From positions 25,597,881-25,661,880 of the forward strand of contig OY776131.1 of assembly GCA_963675135.1 (NCBI GenBank): a DNA stretch of 64,000 nt, given 5' to 3'. This DNA is from Galeopsis tetrahit (lineage: Eukaryota; Streptophyta; Magnoliopsida; Lamiales; Lamiaceae). Made by a program: the position numbers and the translations under genes. Shown here piece after piece: positions 22,621 through 34,464 of this stretch. The number at the start of each line of letters is the position of its first letter. Position 1 is the first letter of the stretch. The notes under the pieces are model-generated. The model saw only the letters and a list, made by a program, of their open reading frames with translations. It did not search any database and had not been told where the DNA came from.

Positions 22621-24164
22621 CTCAACTGCTCAAGTGAAGGTATTTCAACGCCTTAAATATTTAAATATCTGTAACTACAATATGCTTAGAATCTGAATAT
22701 GCTTTGTGAAAACAGAAACTTGAGTGCGATATTTTCTTTTTGTCAATCTGCTTATTTCTGTTTTACACATTTTTTTTTCACATTTGTCATAATTCTGCGC
22801 CATTCAACTATGTTTAAACTAGTTCTTAAGGATATAGGTGATAGCTTATCTTCCGTGAATTGAGTGATAGGTGATAGTTGACAAGTCTTAGTGTCATACC
22901 TCATTACCTTGCATTATTCATGAGGATATTGTGAATGAAACATCATTACGTTCAAATAATAGTTCTTAATTTCACCCCCAACTCATGTTTCTTTCTTTCT
23001 TGCACTCAGCAATGACTGTGTGTGTAGGAGTGTGACTGGAGATTATGAGACTGTCGTTCTGCTCTGAAAATTGTAGCTCCTATCTGAACCCAAATATACA
23101 AAATCATCATGTTTTTATGTGTTCAAAAGCATTTATGCGTGGCTTGTTTACATAAAATATGATTAGTGGACTTTGTATGTATAAGACTCTCAAACCCTCT
23201 TCAATTCGAGCCCAAAAAACAGAGCATCAGTAGCTAAAGTTCCATTCTCATTTGAAAAAAAAATAGAGCATCAGTGGCTAAAGTTCCAGTCCTATTTTTT
23301 TCCTACGGGAGAGGCAATTTTTTTTATTGTAGTTTGATCTTAAATGCCATCAAGATATAAAAAAATTGTTAATTGTGTCGATGTGTCATATTTTAACAGA
23401 AAACGTTAAACTGACTCAGCAATTTTTTTTGGTATTGTTGTTATTAGGAACCTTGTGAAACATGATTTATATAGTCTGGCTAGTTCATTATTCATAATTT
23501 TTTAATGCTGCTATTTTATTTTTATGATTAGCAATTAGAATGTTGTAATTTGAGCATTCAGCATGAATCAGAATCATTGACCTGATTCAAAACTATTAAG
23601 GACATAAAAATTGCTAATAATTATAAGTACATCCATTAATTCGTCTAAGAGGTTGTAAAAATTGTTTGATCTTTACTAAATAATAATAGTAGTTTTTGTT
23701 TCTTGTCCTTCTCTATGAAGGAGTAACTATTTTATTAATCATACATCTACATTATATATTCAGGAACCATGATCAAGCTATTCAAAGTAAAGACAATAAA
23801 GAAAAATTGATGAAGAGATAATGTGAAGCAACTGCGAAGGAGTAATGGGCTAGAGAACAATGTCTTCAAAAAGGTTCTTATTGCTCTTTTCTAATTATTA
23901 AATTACGAAAATTAAATTAGTCACCTTTAACTGACAAATTGTGATTTCTTGTATGTGTGTGACCCCTTCTTGTCTTGATGATATTGTAATAAACTGAGTA
24001 TATTGAAACCATTGGACTATATTAGAGTGTTCAGAATATTATGTGAAAAAACTTTTAAAGTTGGCTAATGAATTTAATTTTTTCTGGGTTTCTATATAGT
24101 GGAGTTCATAATTTATTTTTTGCATAGTTGTGGCTTTTTGCATACTAGCAATCATTTTTTTTAA
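22621..24164. other. Unassigned AT-rich sequence
   Basis: No gene is supported. It contains a local near-duplication of the phrase GCATCAGTAGCTAAAGTTCC (23224 and 23268), and an exon-like piece near 23765-23870 that I cannot identify. Confidence 0.35.
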
Positions 24165-24665
24165 TAGGGATGACAATGGGGCGGGTTCAAATCCGGACCC
24201 ACCTTGAACCTGACCCGTATGGGCTGGGTATGGACCTGGTTAAGCGGGTATGGGACGGGTCGTGATTTTTGTCAAACCTGCCTCGCCTACTCGTACCCTC
24301 TATATATAAATATAGTAATATATATATGTATATATATTATATATATATATTACTATATTTATAAAACTTATATGTATATTAATGTATATATGTTTGTAAA
24401 AATATTTTTTATTTAGTTTTTTAGTATTAAATGAATAGGAAATGTTATTTTAAACAATTATATATTTAATTTGAATTATGTAATATCAAAATAAATATAT
24501 TGTATACATTAAAATTAATTTTAAAAAACATGTGGGACATGACTGGTAAAATCCGGTGGGTTTTCAAGTGGGGCAGGTTCGGATATGAGAATTTTTTAGC
24601 GGGGCGGGTCCTGGGACAGGGCATACCCGTCTCAGACCCGCCCCATTAGGTCATTATCATCCCTA
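24165..24665. mobile_element. hAT-type MITE with CGGGT-rich ends
   Basis: The ends are TAGGGATGACAATGGGGCGG and its imperfect complement at 24640-24665 (ATTATCATCCCTA). The outer parts are packed with GGGT/ACCC words and the core is an AT run. The flanking octamers TTTTTTAA and TTTAAGAA agree only partly, so the TSD is decayed. Confidence 0.65.
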
Positions 24666-24689
24666 TTTAAGAACTTGTATTCGAAATTA

Positions 24690-25867
24690 GAGACCATTAT
24701 GTCTTTTTTAACTTCAAATAACATTATATTGTCATTAAAATATATTTTTTATGACATCGAATAGTTGCCAACTATTGTCACCAATAATTGTTAAAATCGT
24801 CACCAATTATTATAGCGATGAAGAAAATTTGTTACTAAATATTTCAAATAATTAATGCCGAAAATATTATCGTCATGAAAATATATATTTTATGACATTG
24901 AATATCGTTATCAATTATTATTAAAATCGTAACTAATTATTTTCGGGACGAAAAAAGTTTGTCACTAAATATTTTAAATAATTATGACAAAAAATACTAT
25001 TGTCATGAATATATATATATATATATATATTTGACGTTGAATATCGTCATCAATTATTATTAGAATCGTCACTATTTATTTTGGTGACGAAATAATTTTA
25101 TCATTAAATATTTTGATTAATCAATGATGAAAAATAATATTGTCATGAAAATATATTTTTTTCATGACGTCGAATGTCGTCATCAATTATTATGAAAATC
25201 GTCACCAATTATTAGTGTGACGAGAATATTTTGTCACTAAATATCTCAAATAATTAATGACGAAAAATAATATTGTCATAAAAATATATTTTTCATGACG
25301 TCAAATATCGTCATCAATTATTATTAAAATCGTCACCAATTATTTTTTTTACAAAAACATTTTGTCACTAAATATTTCGAATAATTAATGATGAAAAATA
25401 ATATCGTCATCTATTACAATTAAAATCGTCACCAATCATTATTGTGACAAAAATATTTTGTCTCCAAATATTTCGAATAATTAATGACGAAAAATAGTTT
25501 CGTCGTGAAAATATACATTTTATGACGTTGAAATATCGTCATCTATTACAATTAAAATCGTCACCAATTATTATTGTGGCGATATTTAAGCATTGTCAAG
25601 AAAAACTATTTTCCATGACGTCGAATTTCGTCACCATTTATTATTAAAATCGTCACATAGTAGCATCGTGACATACTTATCACCATTGTCACGAAATATA
25701 CAAATCCGTGACGAAAAAATTTGTAATTGGTGACGAATTTAAATTTCGTCACAATTTCTAGCACTTTATTGACGAAAAAAAATTTCGTCACATTTAAGTA
25801 ATTAATTATGACGATTTTTGTGTCGTCGCAAAAAAAATCGTCACGAAATGTGTGATTTCCTGTAGTG
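24690..25867. mobile_element. CACTA transposon end with ~130-bp subterminal tandem repeats
   Basis: The right end reads, on the minus strand, CACTACAGGAAATCACAC, a canonical CACTA inverted end, at 25850-25867. Inward lie about eight diverged copies of a ~130-bp unit rich in GTCACCAATTATT and ATTAATGACGAAAA words, the subterminal binding-site array typical of this superfamily. I do not see the other end, so this is one terminus of a truncated or rearranged element. Confidence 0.7.
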
Positions 25868-26216
25868 TATGGGATATCCATAAAAGGAAAGTGGGAAATT
25901 TATAGGGAGACAGAGGGAATATTATTTTCTTTTCTTCTCTTTCTACACGGTAGTTTTCCCCACAAATATATAGAGATTTAATTCTCCACCAAATATGCAA
26001 ATATCCTAACAAACTAACTAATCAATAATATCTTTTAATTAATATTCAATAATATCTTCTAATATCCTAATTAATCAAAATATATTCTAAACTAATGCAT
26101 AATTTAATTTGGGCCTCGACCTTCAACACGGCTCTCGATTGAACGAGATTTTGAGCCCACAATCCTCATTCTCATCACATTTCTGAAAGATGTTCATTTA
26201 AATCTGACTTTACTAT
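25868..26216. other. Unassigned sequence
   Basis: Next to the CACTA end, with no supported feature. The sequence TTAATTAATATTCAATAATATC is repetitive but short. Confidence 0.3.
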
Positions 26217-26428
26217 TTGGCATGTCTTCAAGGGGTTTTGGTATCTTAATCAAAATTTCTCATTTTATTCCCAACATAACTTTTTTAGATAGTTATTCAA
26301 CTAAGTACTCAATAGTTCTTAGTAGTTTGATTATCTTCTGAAAGTTATACTTTGCTTAAATTTGAAAAAGATTTGCATACAAGTGTATTCCCCCATACAC
26401 TTGTTATGTACTCCTTTCAGGACCAACA
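26217..26428. repeat. Copia LTR relic: two inverted LTR-end pieces joined
   Basis: Bases 26233-26276 match the right edge of the minus-strand LTRs in this window (ending CCCAACA). Directly beside it, 26277-26428 match the opposite LTR end in plus orientation, including the stem-loop ACAAGTGTAT-TCCCCC-ATACACTTGT and the terminal GGACCAACA. The two pieces are thus in opposite orientation and the LTR middle is missing. Confidence 0.7.
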
Positions 26429-26540
26429 CAGTTCCCTTCCTCTTCAAATAGAAGCACCAAAATCTTCAAATCTCAGCCGCAGAGAAGAGAAGCTTCCCCA
26501 ACCTTCCGCCTCCACCCGCCCCGCCCCCTATTGGGAAGTG
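26429..26540. other. Short GC-rich stretch
   Basis: Around 26460-26530 there is a C-rich, leader-like sequence of unknown origin between the LTR relic and the foldback MITE. No ORF of note. Confidence 0.3.
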
Positions 26541-26970
26541 TGATAATTATATTCAATCACCGTTAATGAAATGAAAAAAGTGGTCCACTAAATATATATA
26601 TATATATATATATATAAATTACAAATGAGATACACAAGGAAATAGATAAACAAAAAAATAAATATAAATAAAAGATTGGTATAATATATTATACTATTCC
26701 TATAATATATTATTCTATTATATGGTTTATATTTATTTCCTTATTTATATAAACCATAAATAAAAGATTGCAATACTAGAGAATATAATAGAATAATATA
26801 TTATAGGAATAGTATAATATTGATTTATATTTATTTCCTTGTTTATATATTTCCTTGTGTATCTCACTTCCTTGTTTATATATTTCCTTGTGTATTTTAC
26901 TTGTAATTCCTATATATAGTGACCACTCTTATCGTCTAATTAATTAATGTGATTGAATATAATTCTCAAA
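26541..26970. mobile_element. Foldback MITE
   Basis: The ends TATATTCAATCAC and GTGATTGAATATA are inverted, and the homology continues inward through GTGGTC(C)AC / GTGACCAC and the GATACACAAGGAAATA / TATTTCCTTGTGTATC words almost to the centre. The whole unit could fold into one long hairpin. The superfamily is not assigned and no clear TSD was seen. Confidence 0.6.
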
Positions 26971-27298
26971 AAAATATTCTCAATTGGGACTGTGAGCAAA
27001 TTCTCAGGTAACTCCTCTCCCTCTTTCTGTCTTTTTTTTTTTACACAGAGTCGTCTTTAATTATATTGGTGTGTGTTAAATTTGAAATCTTGAGAAACTA
27101 CAAGAATTAGTGCCATGATTTTTTATTGAATATATCCTCGTAAGTTACATCACACAAATTCACAATGGATCTGCCCCTGCCTGCTTGTATGTATATGCTC
27201 CCTCCTCCTTTTATTTTGGTTAGCTAGTAATTCACTATATGTTTCTAATGCTAGCTATTAATTAATCATTTTCATTTAATTTCAGCCACAAATTAATC

Positions 27299-28296
27299 AT
27301 GTTAAAGGCCGCCATTAAAAAGAAAGAGGAGAAGGAGGAGGAGGTAAGCTTCTTCTTTCATCTATCTTACCTGTTTCTTCGATCTGTTTATATTAATGGT
27401 GTGGTTTTTCCTAACACAGAAGAAGATGGTTGGGCGCACCTATTATTTCAGGAGATGTAAAAATTCCGTCACCGACTATGTTCCAGATGAAGTGTTGTAC
27501 CGGCTCAAGATATTTTTAGTGCAACGCTTGTATGCCAGAAGTGGTACCAAATGGCGCGTTCCAGTTCCAAGATCTTCATTCGCAAACACCTTGAGCATTC
27601 AACTTACGGTACTATAAAACCTTATTATGTTAGAAACGTTTTGTCACACCAACTCTTCAGCCTCCCACTAAGTCCTTATCTTTCCTCAGTGGGTTGTGTT
27701 ATTGGATATGATGCAACTTCCATCAAGTATAAAGTTGTTTTACCGTTTTGGATAAAAGCACCATATATATGTGGTATATTAACTGTGGGAGTAGATAAGT
27801 CATGGAGGATTCTTAGTGTTGACAACTTATCTGACCTTGCTAAGGATCAATTAAGACGTGGTTACTGAAGGTTTTGTGCATTGGATAAGAATATCCGGTA
27901 AGAAAATCGTGACTTTGAATTTAGAGACTGAAATATTTGCCCCACCAATAACATTGAATATATATTGGGTTTTGTCCTCAGGAAGGTATCTAACTTCATT
28001 TAGACCTTGCAAAGAATTTGTATGGGAAGTTTAATTTCGAGATGAAATCAGAAACTGGGGAATGGAAAAAGTTGCCTAACATTCGCTTGGAAGGCGTAGA
28101 GGGCAAGATCAAAAGGCTTGGCATTAACTTGAAGCATGATGATGCTATCGAACCATTGGGTTGGTTGAAATACCCTGAGCTGTTAGCCTTGAGATTTCAA
28201 CAAGTTCATATCATTTTCTATGATTTTATTACATGTGAAAAACGTTGCCTATCTCGACGAAATATTGGAAAGTTACACTCCATAAGAACAGTCTAG
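27299..28296 (+). pseudogene. F-box/F-box-associated-domain protein pseudogene
   Basis: A small first exon (27299-27343, a Lys/Glu-rich leader) with a GTAAGC donor is followed, after an AG at 27418-27419, by sequence containing DYVPDEVLYRL. This is the start of an F-box, the Skp1-binding motif of SCF ubiquitin ligases. The frame then slips: SSKIFIRKHLEHST and the F-box-associated-domain words VGCVIGYDATSIKYKVV and WRILSVDN are in the next frame (27551-27868). A third piece (28018-28296; GEWKKLPNIRLEG, LLALRFQ) is the C-terminal region. At least one frameshift and a stop separate the pieces, so it is a pseudogene of a very large, fast-evolving plant family. Confidence 0.75.
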
Positions 28297-29011
28297 TACG
28301 GGTTGATGAATTCTAAGTTATTTATTTTCACTCGAATTTTAATTTTAGGGCATTGAATTTATTGGTGGTTATGTAAGGATTTAGAAGGATTGATTTGAAT
28401 TTAGTTGAGTAACAGATTTTACTTCCTCTAGACTAGTAGTTACTTGAATATATTTTTTTGAATGGAATCTATTATATATATTAATCATCTTATATATAAG
28501 AGAATAACAAAGGGAATGAAACAGAAAATAAAACTATATACTCTCTCTATCTCTTCCAAATCCTGTATAAAATCTAAAAAGTTCCAAATTCATAAACAAA
28601 AACAGAGTATAACATCTTATCTCTTCAATTTGAGTCATATGAAATTTGTATCTACTTGTTAACAAAATAAGCCCTTTTTCTAGATGTATGATCATCAGAA
28701 ACTCAAATCACATTACACATACAGATCGATACCAAGATTTGCATTCATTACCATCAACAAAATCTGCAATTAACTAATAGAATTGTGCCTTAGAGTACAG
28801 CACCAAACAGGCAGATAGGAGCTCTGAAGGGACTTTTCAAACTTAGCCCTTCATTTGTAGTTGTAGCTTCCGCCATTTTCCTTCTTTTTTAAGCTCCAAT
28901 TTCTTTATTTTAAACTAATGGTGTAGATTATATTGTTGGAGGCGACCAAGACAAACAAATTAAATAGAAAGTCTTCAAAGTCAACATATTGGCTGTAGTT
29001 GTACACTCTAT
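28297..29011. other. Unassigned AT-rich sequence
   Basis: Downstream of the F-box pseudogene. No supported feature. Confidence 0.35.
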
Positions 29012-29330
29012 GTTGGAGTGTGAAGCCTAAATTAACCCTAACGGGTTTGGAGTGTAGGAAAAGTTTGATCCTAACAAGCCTAAAGTGTAGGACAAATTTG
29101 ATCCGGAGTGTGGAGCAAGTTTGACTCTAATGAGTTTGGAGTGTAGGACAAGTTTGATCCATTAGGTCTGAAGTTCACGTGGAGCAAGTTTAACTTTAAT
29201 GGGCTTAGGGTTAGAGCAAGTTTTCTATTATAAATAGATGTTATCTCTTTGTAATCAGTGTGCATCCTAAAAAATAATGAAAGCATCGCCCCTAAACGTA
29301 GTTACAAGACAAACTGGGTAAATAACACAA
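29012..29330 (+). repeat. Copia (Tork-like) LTR remnant
   Basis: It begins TGTTGGAGTGTGAAGCC, a common copia LTR start, and contains four diverging copies of GGAGTGTAGGACAAGTTTGA. A TATAAATA box lies near 29233, followed by a run-out to CCTAAACGTAG and CTGGGTAAATAACAC, which resemble the conserved U5 words of Tork-type LTRs. No second LTR or internal region is nearby. Confidence 0.5.
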
Positions 29331-30059
29331 GCTAAACTACCTGAAAAAAGATTTAAAATAAATGGTGAGATTCTTGTATTGATTTAGTCAATAGGGACAT
29401 TCAAGATTTGGACAACTACCTGAAAAAAGATAAAAAATAAATGGTGAGATTCTTGTTGCAAATCTGTGTATGATATTGGCTGTTCTTCTACTGTCCATTT
29501 TTAGGGCTTTCGTGGCGATTTAATGTTATCAATGATTTGAGAATCAATGAAATTAATCAAGATTTTATATTATGCTCTGTTTATTTTTTCCGAGAAAATT
29601 CAATTTCTTATTTGGATCGAAGGAGACTTCATTACAAAAGTTTTCGTATTCTAACTAATTCAGACTCTTGCAGAAGAAGGACTAATCTTAAATGGACATT
29701 ATGGTCTTTCTACAAGAAAAAAAAATCCATCAATTTGGACTTCACAAAAAATAAAAAACCATAAATTTTTTGAAGTCTATTCAAACAAGGACGAACATAT
29801 TTCGGTCATCAGCTTTCTTCATCGGTCTTTTCGAAATTATATCGCCGATCATCTGAAATCTTCAACCGGCAAGCCAACTCAAATCAGAAATAAAGTCCTG
29901 TAATTGCTCATCTGATTTAATCGCCGATCATTTGATTTAATCGTCAGCAATGAATTTAATCAAAGATTATTCAAAATTATTCATATTTTATTTATATATT
30001 TTTTAAAATTTATTATAATAATACATTGAAAAAAAAAATATATATATATATATATAATG
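29331..30059. other. Unassigned AT-rich sequence
   Basis: A 55-base phrase (ACTACCTGAAAAAAGAT with AAATAAATGGTGAGATTCTTG) is repeated near 29337 and 29415. A 75-codon open stretch at 29537-29764 has no recognisable motif. The end is an AT dinucleotide run. Confidence 0.35.
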
Positions 30060-30271
30060 AAAAAGTCTGTTAACTAGCCCGCAACCTGCCATGTTGGGTT
30101 GGGATGAGCATTTCTCAACCCGTCCCCGCCATGGGTCAGCCCACCAAAACCCGTAAAATGATGGGTTGAGTGATGGGTTGAGGTGGGTTATGACTTATGA
30201 ACGGTCTGTCTCGTTAGCCCTAGTCCGTTTTGACAGCTCTAGTCAGGACGAGTTAAAATTATCATTCCTAG
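30060..30271. mobile_element. hAT-type MITE remnants
   Basis: CCGTTTTGACAGCTCTA at about 30226-30242 is the complement of the TAGAGCYGTCAAAACGG end of the MITE at 39343. ACCCGT/GGGTTG-rich sequence precedes it. Directly outside lies another MITE-like end (AATTATCATTCCTA). The left ends are lost. Confidence 0.5.
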
Positions 30272-30294
30272 CCAAACGTGTACTACTACATGCC

Positions 30295-30890
30295 CATTTA
30301 TTTTATTTTTTTGACAAATTCGTCTAAAAGACCAAGTGTCCAAAATATTTTTGAACTTATATTAAAACACTTTTGGTCTTGTACTAACATAGTTTTAACC
30401 TTGTAGTTGCATAATATTTTTGGCCTTATATGAGTAACATATTTTAATTTTGTAGTAGCATAAAATATTTTGGCACTACGAAGCCAAAATGTTATTACAA
30501 GGCAAAACATATGATATACAAAGGCCAAATATGTTATTATAAGATCAAAACTTATTTTAATACTAAAAAAACATAAATATTATTACTACAAGACCACAAT
30601 ATTGTCATTATAAAGCCAAAAATATACTACAAGTCAAAAATATTCTGACTATTTCACCCAAAAAAACTATATGTCTAGAATATTTTTAAACTTGTAGTAA
30701 TACATTTTTGACCTTGTAGTGACAATATTTTAATCTTGTAGAACATAGTTTTGATCATGTAATAAAATAAAATACTTGAGAGCGAAAAAATTTATTTTAA
30801 TTAAGTTTGACCTACAAATTTTACCTCAAATTTACTTTGTCATGTAGTAACATAGTTTTGGTCATATAGTGAAACAATACTTTTTTTTTT
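30295..30890. repeat. Degenerate inverted array of a CTTGTAGTAACATATTTT-like word
   Basis: About fifteen diverged copies of a 25-30-base phrase (ACCTTGTAGTAACATATTTTTGG) occur in both orientations, roughly inverted about 30500. No TIR/TSD was identified; it may be the subterminal array of a transposon. Confidence 0.5.
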
Positions 30891-31570
30891 CCGAACCCAT
30901 AAATTCTTATTCTTCATTGTTGCAAGAGCATAAATTAGGGGGAAGTCCAACCACAAAGGTCGGTGAATCTACCCAAACAAAGGGGCTCTCGTAATTTCGA
31001 GCAGCCCTAGCTAACATGTGTGCCACTTGATTAACACTTCTTTTAGTAAAGGAAACTGTAACGTTTTGAAAGCTCGATTTAATCACCTTGCATGCGTTGA
31101 TATAATCACCAAATCATTAGTGGAATCCGCATTAATTGCATCCACCACAATCTTAGCATCGTCTTCCACCACAACATCATCTATCTCTCGTTCCTGTAAC
31201 CATGATAGGGCCTTCAAAAAACCCATCGCCTCACGCACCTCCACATCCCAACAACCCACTCCAACCATAGTACGGGCAGCCACAAATTCACCGTGCTCAT
31301 TATGAAGAGCCATTCCAATCCCGATTTGCATAGAATCCCGAAAGAAGGCGGCATCGACATTAATCTTCCATTTTCTCACGGGTGGTCTGTGCCAAGCATT
31401 GCACAACACCGCTTGCCGCTCACCATGATGAATTTTAGGATTGCTGCTCTCCTTCGCAACACACTGCCATTCCACCCACCATGCAGCCGATTGATGGACA
31501 ACCTCCACCGACTTTAATTGATTTCCATTCCAAAATTTATTGTTCTGTTCCTTCCAAATCTGTCACAATA
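30891..31570 (-). pseudogene. LINE-derived RNase H domain remnant
   Basis: On minus, 31508-31083 gives a 141-codon frame with the plant LINE C-terminal RNase H (reverse-transcriptase-like) pattern: KWKINVDAAFF, GIGMALHNEHGEFV, WDVEVREAMGFLKAL and DAKIVVDAIN. The catalytic acidic residues correspond to the D in NVDAA, the E in VREA and the D in VEDDAK. Past the stop the homology continues in other frames as the usual AHMLARAAR and ESP tail down to about 30920. The reverse transcriptase part is absent. Free-standing RNase H-like host genes exist, but frame breaks and surroundings favour a dead LINE 3' end. Confidence 0.75.
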
Positions 31571-31968
31571 TCATGCTAAAGCTCACCCAACAGATTTAAT
31601 TGGGCTAGATAACATGAAGCAATATATTTTAGTTAAGTTTGAAACGCCTTGACTCGCCTTGATCCGAATTTAATCCAAATTTACCTTAATTAACTATATT
31701 TTATGTATAAATATTTCATATAAATTTTTGTGTACTTACATACTTTTATACGCAATATTTAACATACTTAAAAAATAATATATATATATATATATATTTA
31801 AATTTGAACTCATTTTGATATATCTTCAATTATTCAATTAAAATTTGGATCCATCATATTAAAATTAAGTCAAAAGTGTAGCATAATTAAATAAATTACA
31901 CTATACAATAATCGACTGCATACACATGCATGTACATGACTCAATAAAAAATAGGATAATACAAATAG
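31571..31968. other. AT-rich sequence with TA microsatellite
   Basis: Nothing was found beyond a TA run near 31774-31796 and the left 9-bp TSD of the palindromic MULE. Confidence 0.4.
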
Positions 31969-33658
31969 GGGATTATATTTTATTTTAGTCCATTAAGTTA
32001 CCACAATTTTGAATTTAGTCCATCACGTTACCACTTTTTGTTACCACTTTTTGAATTTAGTCCATTAAGTTTCGATTTATTTTGATTTTGGTCCAGTTAC
32101 CTGCTGCAGCAGGTTTAACAGGTCATTTTTTAAAATCCACCCCATAAAATGTTATACACACCCCAAATGTTAAACAAGCCACACTAAAATTTAAAAATAT
32201 CTTCTTATTACTATACACACCCCAACTATTTCCTATTTAATAAATTACCAAAAATAATTAAATTAAAAAATAAGAATTCAAATTAATATGAAAAATATAA
32301 ATAAAACTTGTAAAAAATCACCTAAATCTTTAAAAATTAAACAAAGCTAAAATAATTAATTTAATTAGTTTTGAAAATTTAGTTGATTTTCTACTAATTT
32401 TAAATTTTATTTAACCTTATTTTCGACGTTTTTTTATAGAAGTTAGTACAGAAATAAAACATTAATAAAGCAATGGAATTTTTATTTTATTTTTCTTTTA
32501 TATTGCATGAACCTACTAACACCCCATAAATTTTATATACACTCCAAACGTTAAACACAAAAATTTAAAAATCAAATATAGTTAAATAAAATCATAAAAA
32601 TATTTAATAAATTGCTAAAAATAATTAAATTAAAAAAAAGAATTCAAATTAATATAAAAAATATAAATAAAACCTATAAAAAATCACTAAAATCTTAAAA
32701 TTTTTAACAAAGTTAAAAAAATTAATTAATTTAATTAGTTTTGAAGATTTAATTGATTTTTTTTAAATAATTTTGAAGATTTTTAATAAATTAAAAAAAA
32801 TCAACTTGAAAAAATTATTAAATTAAATAAAAAAATCTTTAAAAATATTAAAAAATTAACTAAATTCTAAAAATAATTAAATTAATTAATTTTTTAGTTT
32901 TATTAAAATTTCGAAGATTTATGTATTTTTTATAGGTTTTATTTATATTATTCATATTAATTTGAATTCGTAGTTTTTTAATTAAATTATTTAATATAAT
33001 TTATTAAATATGTTTATGATTTTAATTAACTATATTTGATTTTTGAATTTTTATGTTTAACGTTTGGAGTGTATATAAAATTTTTGGGGTGTTTGTAGGT
33101 TCATGTAATATAAAAAGTATATTTAAAAAATAATATAATAAAAAATTTAAAATTCTATTTCTTTATTAATGTTTTATTTGCGTTCTAACTTCTATAAAAA
33201 ATGTAAAAAATAAGACTAAATAAAATTTAAAAATAGTAGAAAATCAACTAAATTTTCAAAACTATTTAAATTAATTAATTTTGTTTTTAGTTTTGTTTAA
33301 TTTTTGAAGATTTAGTCAATTTTTTTTAGGTTTTTTTATTTATATTTTTCATATTAATTTGAATTCTTATTTTTTTAATTTAATTATTTTTATCAATTTA
33401 TTAAATAGGAAATAGTTGGGGTGTGTATAGTAATAAAATATTATTTTTAAATTTTAGTGTGGTGTGTTTAACATTTGAGGTGTGTATAACATTTTATGGG
33501 GTGTGTTTTAAAAAATGACTTGTTAAACCTGTTGTAGCAGGTAATTGGACTAAAATCAAAATAAATTGAAATTTAATGGACTAAATTCAAAAAGTGGAAA
33601 CCTATAAAACTAAATTCAAAATTGTGATAACTTAATGGACTAAAAAATATCTAATCCC
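31969..33658. mobile_element. Palindromic MULE (foldback), 1,690 bp with 9-bp TSD
   Basis: Both sides carry TACAAATAG (31960-31968 and 33659-33667), a 9-bp duplication as made by Mutator-type transposases. The ends are GGGATTATATTTT and its inverted partner (AAAATATCTAATCCC). Inverted homology extends from the ends almost to the centre near 32,815, giving arms of about 840 bp. Each arm itself holds two related blocks starting CACCCCATAAA (for example 32141 and 32521), so the unit is a doubled inverted repeat. No ORF is present. Transcription across it would yield a long hairpin RNA. Confidence 0.85.
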
Positions 33659-33667
33659 TACAAATAG

Positions 33668-34464
33668 TATCTAAATGTTAAAAAATTGAGACTAGAAAGT
33701 AGAAATTGGTATGTATTGGCATATGATGATATGAAAGCTACAAAAGTATCCGGTGGGGTCTTTGCATTCGTGCTCCAACTGTTAATTTGTATTCATATAT
33801 ATATATATATGATGAATCTACTTTTTGAATGATTGGTTATTATCCAATCAACCACTTCACTTTTCAATAATATTATTAAACACTTCTTCTAAAATAACCA
33901 TTTTTTTGTTTGTGTGATCAATTGTAAAAATATTTATGCATTAACACACAATCTGAAATTTTATTTTTAATAAAAGATGAATAATATAAATTTTAGAGTA
34001 TTTCATTAGATGTAACTTCCAAAAAAGTGTGTGTATATATATATATATTATAACTATATTATCTATCATTATGATGTTTTTTTAATCATGCCCTCTCATA
34101 AAAAAAAAATAGTTGTTCTCAAATCAAATAAATGAACTAGAAGAGGAAAAAAAAAAAAACTTTAACCAGTCAAATCATTCAAGATTGAACTCTGGACGTT
34201 TGTTTGACACTCAAATACCATGAAATTTATTTTTATCTAGTCTAAAAGTTTAAACTTGTAGAGAGATTTAGAATTAACTTATTGAGCATGTTATATTCAT
34301 ACATTTATACCCAAATTTTAAAAAAAATTGAATTTTTTAATTTAGTTTTTTTTCCGATTTTTTTTCTAAATTTTGGTCATGTTTTGAAAAAAAAAAACTA
34401 AAATTTTTATTTCATAATTTTATTTTTGAGTTTCATATTTTTTTTCAATTTTTTTTATATTCGT
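33668..34464. other. AT-rich sequence with TA microsatellites
   Basis: Poly-A/T runs and short TA repeats (33796-33812, 34028-34044) lead up to the gypsy LTR. The last 150 bases resemble the interior flank of the Mutator-like family at 12592, which also has an end at 45640-45805. Confidence 0.35.

Noticed and set aside
31083..31508. Functional host RNase H gene
   Set aside because: The frame is partial and its C-terminal tail continues in other frames, as expected of a dead LINE end.
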